Positions 55,975-64,000 of a stretch of DNA of 64,000 bases are shown piece by piece. The notes below the pieces were generated by a model, which ran no database searches, was not told the DNA's origin, and was given only the letters and a program-made list of their open reading frames with translations. The stretch comes from Hoplostethus atlanticus (lineage: Eukaryota > Chordata > Actinopteri > Trachichthyiformes > Trachichthyidae). The number at the start of each line of letters is the position of its first letter. Within the stretch, counting starts at the first letter, position 1. The stretch is from the NCBI GenBank assembly GCA_034670405.1, contig JAXDDX010000004.1:3826001-3890000 (forward strand), read 5' to 3'. A program made the position numbers and the translations under genes.

Positions 55975-58900
55975 ATGAACCTCAGCCTCCCTGACCAGAA
56001 CATGCACAACCCCAGCGAGGGCTGTCTAGAGGACGACAAACCTGACCTCATGATACCTTGCTTCCGGAGAAACATGTACGACGAGCCTCTCGCCTCATAC
56101 TCCAACGGATCCATCATCTCGCAACTCCTCCGCAAGACCATCCACAACAAGAGGGCACTAGATGAAAGCCATTTCTACCTGTCCAGCTCCACCATCGCTG
56201 ATTCCGGCCAGGAGGATCAGAGCAGTGTCTCCTCAAAGGATAGCATGGCGGAAGCTGCCTCCCCCAGCTGTCACCTTTCTACAGGAGCCAGCCCGGACGG
56301 GGAGCGTCCCCTGAGTGATCACCTGCAGGCCAAGAGGGCCAGAGTGGAGAACATCATCAGGGTCATGGCAGGCTCACCCAGCAGCAGGCCGCATGGAGAC
56401 AGTGAGAGGTCTGAGACAGATGCCAGAGAGGCCAGAGAAACCAGGGAGACCAGAGATACCAGAGAGACCAGGGAAGCTAGAGAAGCGTACAGGGAGAACA
56501 AACGTAAACAGAGGTTGCCTCAGCATCAGGAGCACAGTGTTGGAGGCCCGGCAAACAGAAGAGCTGGAAGCAGTAGCAGTGGTGGTGATAACTGCAGCAC
56601 AAAGGATGAGGAGTGTCACAAGCTGAAAGAGCAACTCCACAGCATGCAAAGGCTCCTGCGGCAGCTCCAGGAAAAATTCCTTCAGGTCTACAACAAGGAA
56701 GATCCTGAACACGAAGACAGAGATGAGACAGCAGATGCCGTAGAGCATGACAACCTGGTACAAAGTACAGAGTCTAGCCACATAAACAATGAAGATTATT
56801 TTGAGAGGAAGTACAACAGGGTGACTGCAGAGTGTAAGGACAGAATGAAGGTGGAGGGTTATCTGGTACACCAAAGAGAAGGCCAGAACCTACAGGACAC
56901 TCTGAAGCAGGAGCTCTCCAGGGCTGTGAATGAATGTGTGGATAAGGTGTTCAAGAGGGTCTCTTCCACAGCGTTGGACCTGTCCCCTCAGCAGCGCATG
57001 TGCCCATCTCCAGAGATGCAGCTCAATGTGGGTCCAGACAAGAGGAGCCAGCAGGCGGGTTGTGCCCAGGAACAAGCCCACAGCTGAGGAGGCCACAGTC
57101 AAACCCAGGCCTCTGGAGTACTATGAAAGCACTGAGGCCCAAAGCCCACAGGACCAGACAGAGGCCCTGTCACTAGTGGTCCGCAAGCCGGCAATGACCC
57201 CTCTGAGCTCAGTCACCCCGACAGTGAAGAGGCCCTACCCTTTACACCAACCGCCATTTCAGTTCAGCTACAGCACCCCTCTGCATGACAGCCAGATCCT
57301 GGAGCACCTCCTCAAGTATGGGCCCCACACCAACTTTGGGGGTCTCCCTTGCATGGCCCCATCAATGGACAGGACCTCCCCAGATTCAGTGGACCTGCCC
57401 TGGGACACCATCGCCATGAGGTCCAAGGTGACATCCAGCCACCTAGGCCACCACTCTCGTCCCAGCGCCATGGGCCCAGTGTCAGTTGACAACCTGTGTC
57501 TCCCTCATGTCAAGATGGAGTGCGGTGATCTGCAGAGCATGGCTGAGCGAAACCCCTACATATCTCTCAACATATCCTTTCACTTTAAAGAAAAAAGTTA
57601 ATTTGCTTTGCATTTTTAGATAATATCGTCTTGATGCAGGATTTGGCCACACATAGCTCTAGTAATGTTGAAATTAATAACCATCTTGTTTAATAGTGAA
57701 GTTAAAGTATAATACAATTTGACAATTTGTTTAACAGGTGTAGCTTTAAATGGGAGTAGTGTGAAAATGATGTCATTCTATTACTAAGTACAAATCAATA
57801 ATGAATGAATGACTACATCCATACAATTTTGTTACAAAATGATTCACCAAAAAGCTTAAAAATCTCAACTCACATAAAGAAATGAGAAATTAGCAGTAAA
57901 AATCATAAATGTATACTTTGATATAAAATGTTTTTATATTGTACTATTACAGTTGTTACATGGCATTTTTGCCAATAGTTTATAATATTTTCATTGACAT
58001 TTTATACAAACTCCCACTCTTTCAGCTCTTCTATTTGAACAATGGCTGGTTGAGGTTCAATGCAGCATGAGCAGTTCCACTAACAAACTTCAAGGAGAAT
58101 TTTTTCTTTGATCTCGCTAACCCCACAGAAAATTATAGCATCTTCTTTAATCTGAGCAGAGTAATGACTTTAAGTCTAGAAAAAGACAAATAAAAAGGAA
58201 TACAAGGCTTTGATAAGAATTGCCAGGAACAAAAGCCAATTTTTCAAAGGCAGAGAAAGCATCGGTTTCTGTTTCAGGAAGCGGACTTGAAAAGGTGCAG
58301 GATCTATTTCTCCGTCATCAGAGTGATACGGGTGCATCTAAAAGGTCACATCTGAGTGCTGGTGGAAACCACAAGTGCCTCCCAACCATAACACTTGAGC
58401 TCTTGTCTTGAGCATTTGTTGTTAGATACCTCTGTCCAGAAGGACGCTATAGAATTAGAGTACAACCAAACATATTTCACCATATATGTAGGAACAAGGA
58501 GAAAATCACTCCAGGACAAGGAGTGTTGTTCAGGATATGTTTTGACCACTGCTTGGAAGATAAATTATATTGTCCAAATACTGTGATTGCTGATGTCCAC
58601 AGTCAGTATGATTATAACAATATCTCTATCTTCATCATCCACATAGTTAAGCCTAGTCTTTTCATAGCTACTCATCATAGAGAAAATGATCCTAAAATAG
58701 TCACAGAAGTGCTCAGCGTTGTTGATTGTTTGTCGCAATGCTTTGGAGAGCAATATTATCTGCTGCCTCTCAGGATTCGCTTTATCTTTACAGTGCAAAG
58801 AGCTCTGCTTCTCTTTGAACAATACCACATAAATCTTTCATCCTAACTTCCTTATTTCAAAGGTATGGTTCCCTAATAAATGTATGGTGTGGTGTGACCT

Positions 58901-61900
58901 GATAAGGAAATATTATGACCTAAGGCATGGTTGTGGACTACAGAGAAAATACTCCTGAGCATCTTCATTGCCATGGGGGAAAAACTTGAGAAGGAATTAA
59001 ATATATTGATATTTGCAATAGTTGACTACGCTATCAATACATGGTTTCTCTACACCATCTAAATTATTTTAACTATATCAAATAAAGAAAGACGTTTAAA
59101 ATCATCTATAATTTAATTTTATATGATTTACCCAAATAAACACTTTGTCTGAAGAAACATATAATGCAACATATGTTGTCTTGAAATCAACTTAATTATA
59201 TCTGAAAATCAACTCCCTTCTTTCACAACATTTCAAAACAAGCCGCCTCAACTGCCAGGCATGAAGTGCTTTGCTCTCTAATTAAAAATCCCTAATCTAA
59301 TTCGTAATGCTGTTTTGCCAATAAGCACATGTTAGGGTCATTATTGACTCCCTGCTTAATGCCGAGCTGTTCTTTAGTGAAATTCAATTTGGCTGAAGAT
59401 TGAGGCAACACAATACTCTGGTCTACTATCACTTTGCACTGGACTGTATGCTGTGCGTTGTATCTAATTGTCAGGTTTTGCTGCCTTAACTTAAACGTGA
59501 ACATCCAGGAGGGTCTCACCCCCAACCATCTGAAGAAGGCAAAGCTCATGTTCTTCTATACCCGCTACCCCAGCTCCAATGTACTGAAAACCTTCTTCCC
59601 TGATGTCAAGGTACGTTATTGCACTGTAAATGCCTTGCACGGTTTATTTAACATGTTAAACATCCTGCAAAATTGTTTGTTCTTTGTTTATCTCCCCAAT
59701 ATCTACTTGTTGATGTATGGTGGGGACAGAATCAGCAGTGTGTCGGAGGAGAGAAACAAAGGAGCAGAGGGTTTACAATAACAAAGCCACTAAGCTGCTA
59801 GTATGTCCTGGGGGCAGAGGGAGATACAGAGGCATTCTCTCTTTAAAAAAGCCACTCCAGTCAGCAAATGGAGTGACAAAGGACTCTGTAGGCAAGGCAT
59901 TGCTATTGAGTGTCAACATAGAGTTGGTATTAGACTTGTGCTGCAGCAACCAGGCTGTGGGCTGTGAGCACTCGCCCTAACCACAACATCCTGTGTATTT
60001 TGGCCCTGGGTGCCTCCTCTCTTGTCTCCTTATCTATGCCCTACCTCTCCCGATTCTTCCTATTCATCTCTGCTTCCTCTCCTAATTCCTTTCCTTGCTC
60101 CTTTCCCATAGGTATCCTTACTACTTGTAACACATCTCCCCACACATCTCTCCTGCCTCCTTTCCAATATCCTTTCCACCTAGTTCTTCCTGACCACTTG
60201 CCTACGTCCTCTCCTGTCTCCTCTTCTATCTCTTCTCCTTCCACTGTGGCCCCGGACTGCTGGGCCACAGTGGGCCCCTGCCCCTCAATCTGTTCTGACC
60301 CCTGGGGTCAGGGGGGAGGATGTGGTTGCTGCAGCCTGCGAACGTCTCCTCCTTGCCTACAATCCAGTGGTGGGAAGTGGCACTGAACAAAAGAGGGCCT
60401 AATCCTGGTGTCTGATTCCATCCTATCAGCCCGAGTCAGTGAGAGGGAAGCTTCCTTCTGTCCTTACGCTGCCGCTTTCTCACCCACAACGCCAGAGAGA
60501 AGAAACGTCTTTGATGCCTGCCCAGCCCTTAGGCATTTTTTTCTGTCTTTCTGGATGAAGAGATAGAATAACAAGACTAATGTCAAGACTGAGTTTAGAA
60601 ACACAGAGCTCTGACAGATGTTTTTACACCGCGGACATTGGTGGGAAAAGATCAGAGCAATTAATGTTGAGTAGAGTGACAGACCAATAGGTGGCATTTT
60701 GCCCGATAGGTACTGAATGTCGGTTTTGAGTCACTTGTGGGAAGGGTTTCTCATACCAAAAGCATTCGAGTGTTGCAGACTGAAAAACAGAGATTCATGT
60801 TTTTGAAATGACTCAATATGTTCTCAACAAATTCTCAAACTCAAATGCTTCATTAATCACCAAAGGGAAACTCTCTTTTTGCCTGCCCTCCTCTAGGGAG
60901 GTCAGAGGTCAGGGTACGCTACAGAGCGCCACCTCTGGAACTGCTAGAGATTCAGTGTCTTGCTCAAGGACACTTCAGCAGAGAGGCTGCTTGTCAACAC
61001 AGGGGCTTGAACCCGGGGCCCCTTCCATTGAGGGACGATCTCTCTAACTTGTTTCTCTCCATTTCCAGTTCAATCGCTGCATCACCTCTCAGCTGATCAA
61101 GTGGTTCAGTAACTTCAGGGAGTTCTACTACATCCAGATGGAGAAGTTTGCCCGCCAGGCCATCGTCGATGGCGTCAGTGATGTCAAAGACATTTCCATC
61201 AGCAGGGACTCAGAGCTGTTCCGGGCACTGAACATGCACTACAATAAAGCCAATGACTTCCAGGTACGTCCCCCTCTTTGTCTTCGGTGCTCCTCATTTA
61301 ATCACTACTCACTGAGGCATTGTTGCATTACATTATTTCTCTTTCTGTAAACTTCTAATCTAGAAAAGCTACAAGTTGATTTTGTATTTATTCATTTTTG
61401 TCAAAAGAGTGACCAGCATGGAGGGTTTGCTTGAGTTGGGAGGATGTGGTTTTATTACTGATTTTCATCCCTCCTCCTCTCGGTGGTGCACCTTGTGAAA
61501 ATGTCTTCATTCTGCTTATAATTAGAGGAAGAACAGCATTCAGACTACACGGATGCAGTTTAGTGTAGCTTAACCAAAGAATCTTGTACTTGTTTATCTG
61601 GAAGCCTTGGAGCTGATTAGTACAGTAAAGAAACATCCGTTACAGTAGCAGCAGCAGGCCCCAGACCTGCCGAAGTATCTCAGACCTCCAGCATGTGGCC
61701 GTGGTCACACATGTCCTTGTCCTGACCTATGTGTCACGCTGCACCTGTGGCTGCCCAGCCTTTACAGCCATTATCTAAACTCCAGAGTGATGCTTTATCA
61801 AACTGTGGGAAGAGGAAGCCGCAGAATCCCACTAAAACAACTCGGGATTAGAGGACCAGTACGCCTGAGCGAGACTCAGATTGCTACTGATGCGGAATGC

Positions 61901-62661
61901 TGAGAAAGACGCTGTGAATTCCGAGGGAGAAGGCCGTTTGGTGGGAAAGAGACGAGACCGTTTTCTTTACCTTGGGACCAAGACATTCCTTTCCCAGGGA
62001 TGCTTTGTGTCGGGAGATGAGGGGAAAGAAAAATAACTTATGCCAACAACTGTTGTGTTAACTGGCCAATGGATGGGAAACAAGGGCAGCGGCTAGGGCC
62101 TTCTCCCAGCATCCCTTGCATCCAGACTCCATCTGTCGATCGGTGCTGAGAGGACGGGGTAAAATTCCTGGGAAGGTGGAGTGCTCTGGCTTTCCCAACA
62201 GCTGGTGTCGGTCCAGGAAAACAAGGCTAGCTAATCAAAGGGGCCCCTCATTGAAAGTTAATAATTCTAGCATTTAATTTATTGTACGTGTGAGAACAAA
62301 GAGATGTGCTCCCTTTTATCAGGAAGAGTGTTTGAAGAATTGCACTACAGGTCTTCATGATACATTTTTGTCTGAGAGTGAACCAAAGAGAGAGCACATT
62401 AGTATGGGTTGTGCCAAAGCATTCAATATACTCCTGTTTCACAATTACAATAAGGTTCTTCCTCCTCATCATCCTCTTTTCCCTCTTTTCCAGGTTCCAG
62501 ACAGATTCCTGGAGATCGCTGAAATCACCTTACATGAATTTTACAACGCCATTTCCACAACCAAAGATTCAGACCCCTCTTGGAAAAAGGCCATATACAA
62601 GGTGATCTGCAAACTGGACAGTGACGTCCCAGACGAGTTCAAGACATCTTCCTGTTTATAG
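55975..62661 (+). CDS. prox2: prospero homeobox transcription factor, prox2 type (large exon carries an apparent frameshift)
   Basis: Exons: 55920-57571 (ATG at 55975), 59503-59610, 61069-61263 and 62494-62661. It is a nuclear regulator binding DNA through the fused homeo-Prospero domain: '[19 protein letters not shown]', '[19 protein letters not shown]', '[13 protein letters not shown]', '[18 protein letters not shown]'. Upstream are '[16 protein letters not shown]' (basic, family-conserved), an Arg-Glu-Thr repeat, a Gln/Leu helix ('[19 protein letters not shown]') and '[18 protein letters not shown]'. The name prox2 rests on position beside dlst, as in human, and on the short C-terminus ('FKTSSCL' without the QELLHE of PROX1). 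The coding frame switches between about 57030 and 57087; one surplus base in the GGG at 57057-57059 would explain it, so about 688 residues are expected otherwise. The first coding intron has AT-AC ends. Poly(A)-like ATTAAA is at 63364. Confidence 0.9.
57572..59502 (+). other. U12-type AT-AC intron of prox2
   Basis: The intron starts ATATCCTTT (57572-57580), the exact U12 AT-AC donor consensus. It ends with CTGCCTTAACTTAAACGTGA then AC at 59501-59502, containing a U12 branch site (CCTTAAC) about 13 nt before the AC. Joining AAC to ATC restores the family sequence [12 protein letters not shown]. No GT-AG pair gives this junction. Confidence 0.85.
60875..61040. mobile_element. dispersed repeat in a prox2 intron
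   Basis: 'CAGTGTCTTGCTCAAGGACA' followed by CTTCAGCAG and 'GGGGCTTGAACCCGGGGCCC' is a very frequent fish repeat. The GAACCCGGG part resembles a tRNA-like SINE head in antisense. It lies within 30 bp of the exon at 61069. Confidence 0.55.
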
Positions 62662-64000
62662 GCCGAATCAGAGAAAGAAAAAAGATGAAGAGGGGTCTTT
62701 TTTTTGGAGTTAGTCACTTGACAGTATTATTTCATCATTTCTTGTAGTGCATTTTAGTGAGACACAGTTTAGATCTTGGATAAATAATCATTTTGTAAAT
62801 CTGTAAAAAAAAACACACTTCATTTTGAAAGTTAAGAAAACGACCTATAGTCCGAAATACTGTATGTTCTGCTTTCACCGAGAGGCAGTTATTGTTCAGT
62901 TTCAATGCTCTTATGGTTTATTATGATGTTTAGTGTCTACTTGCATAATCTGCCTCACATTTAGAGAACGACTGAGTTCATAGGTGTGCCAAAATGTTTA
63001 CAAAATTGTGATCATTCTTTTCATATGAGGGTTAGTTTTAATCCGTAGACGTAGAGTAGCTAGTTTGAGATTGTTCAGATGGAAGAGAATCGTGGCATAC
63101 TATCGTCAGTATTAGTTTGCTTTTATTTCCATTTCATCTTATAGCTGTGTGTGTTGTGTAAGTGTACATGTGCTGCTAAATATTGTTTTATATTGCATAA
63201 TATTTTATAATTATGTTATAGCTATTAGCTTGACAGAATCTTCATGTTAAAATAATGCAGGTGACTATCATGGGTTTTATCATCATATATAAAAAGCCTT
63301 TTGTCATATAAAGTACAATCATTTTCAGATCAGTCATAGACGCTGTATTGGAGTGATAAAAGAAATTAAAGATGCACTAAATTATCTTATGAAACTACTG
63401 TCTTGTCCTTTGGTCTCCTTTGGCAGAAATCATTACATTTTACATGCATGTGGAATTAAATCCTCATATTTTCAATTCATACAAGCACCAATACACACCT
63501 TCTAAATGTTTTATTTTTAGTTGCAAATGTTTTCAACTCTCCACAGAAAATATTCTGGCCCAATTCAGAGCCCCTAAGGTGCCTCTAATCCACGTCCAAC
63601 CGCCAGCTGTTAAATGTCCCACAAACTATGCTGCTCACATTGTTAACTGAAGCCAATTCAAGTCAACTTTCTAAGGCCTGCATTCATTGTGTGGCCGATG
63701 CGGATGCGAACAACTGCCATGTCTTAAAAACAGCCACAATGCATTCCCTCCTAATGACTAATGCCCGATGTGACCTCATATCAGAGTTGTGCCACCAAAG
63801 CAAAATTCCACAAACCCGTTGACTCTTTCTTCCAGGCACCCACTCAAAGCATGCTGATCACTTTACAAACACACACACACACGTGCGCACACACACACGT
63901 GCACACACACACGCACACAAACACGCACACACATGCACATACGCACATACGCACACATGTGGTGACACCACAACTATCTCACAGATGGGCTACCTTTGAT
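62662..64000 (+). other. prox2 3' UTR and flank
   Basis: AT-rich sequence, with ATTAAA at 63364-63369 as the likely poly(A) signal. No further gene is seen up to the window end. Confidence 0.5.
63866..63958. repeat. imperfect CA/CGCA microsatellite
   Basis: CA dinucleotides interspersed with CGTGCGCA and CATACGCA units at the right edge of the window. Confidence 0.9.

Noticed and set aside
60041-60386. ORFs of 75-140 codons in a prox2 intron
   Set aside because: The sequence is pyrimidine-rich and low in complexity (CTCCTTTCC type). The frames reflect composition, not conservation.

Overview
This is nuclear DNA of a ray-finned fish, almost certainly a teleost. The genes have compact, GT-AG bounded introns, and every recognisable protein is vertebrate. 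The intergenic DNA is full of fish-type repeats: hAT-like and mariner-like short elements, fold-back MITEs, LINE 3' tails with ATTCTG or GATAA repeats, and long CA/GT microsatellites. Bacterial features (operons, CRISPR, ribosome binding sites) do not apply. Exon models were made by hand from reading frame, splice consensus and remembered family features, so single exon edges may be wrong.

Layout. (1) 335-2438 (+): the 3' part of vash1, a tubulin carboxypeptidase. (2) 5.7-17 kb: an accessory, repeat-rich interval. It holds a broken multi-copy teleost gene interrupted by a hAT-like element, one apparently intact HIPK-like kinase (10498-12832), a truncated second kinase copy (16063-16188), an acyl-CoA-binding-protein retrofragment (about 16932-17039), and several fold-back elements. 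(3) 18863-23245 (-): angel1, head-to-head with lrrc74a (23624-28055, +) across a 378-bp gap with an NRF1-type site. (4) 28455-37660 (+): three tandem secreted olfactomedin-4-like genes; the last two share a near-identical central block that suggests gene conversion. (5) 39674-44488 (+): rps6kl1, a MIT-domain pseudokinase with a GC-AG intron. (6) 46172-53248 (-): dlst, the E2 subunit of 2-oxoglutarate dehydrogenase. (7) 55975-62661 (+): prox2, a homeo-Prospero transcription factor. Its first coding intron has the terminal sequences of a U12-type AT-AC intron, and its large exon carries an apparent one-base frameshift.

The blocks vash1-angel1-lrrc74a and rps6kl1-dlst-prox2 both correspond to human 14q24.3, where they lie well apart; here they are joined with the olfactomedin array at the junction. 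The genes do not form one pathway: they are a housekeeping/developmental synteny block plus two lineage-specific tandem families (HIPK-like kinases and olfactomedin-4-like proteins). I found no sign of a new multi-gene system. The most noteworthy observations are the AT-AC intron of prox2, the conversion tract in the olfactomedin genes, the transposon caught inside an exon with an inferable empty site, and a LINE tail that supplies a splice acceptor.
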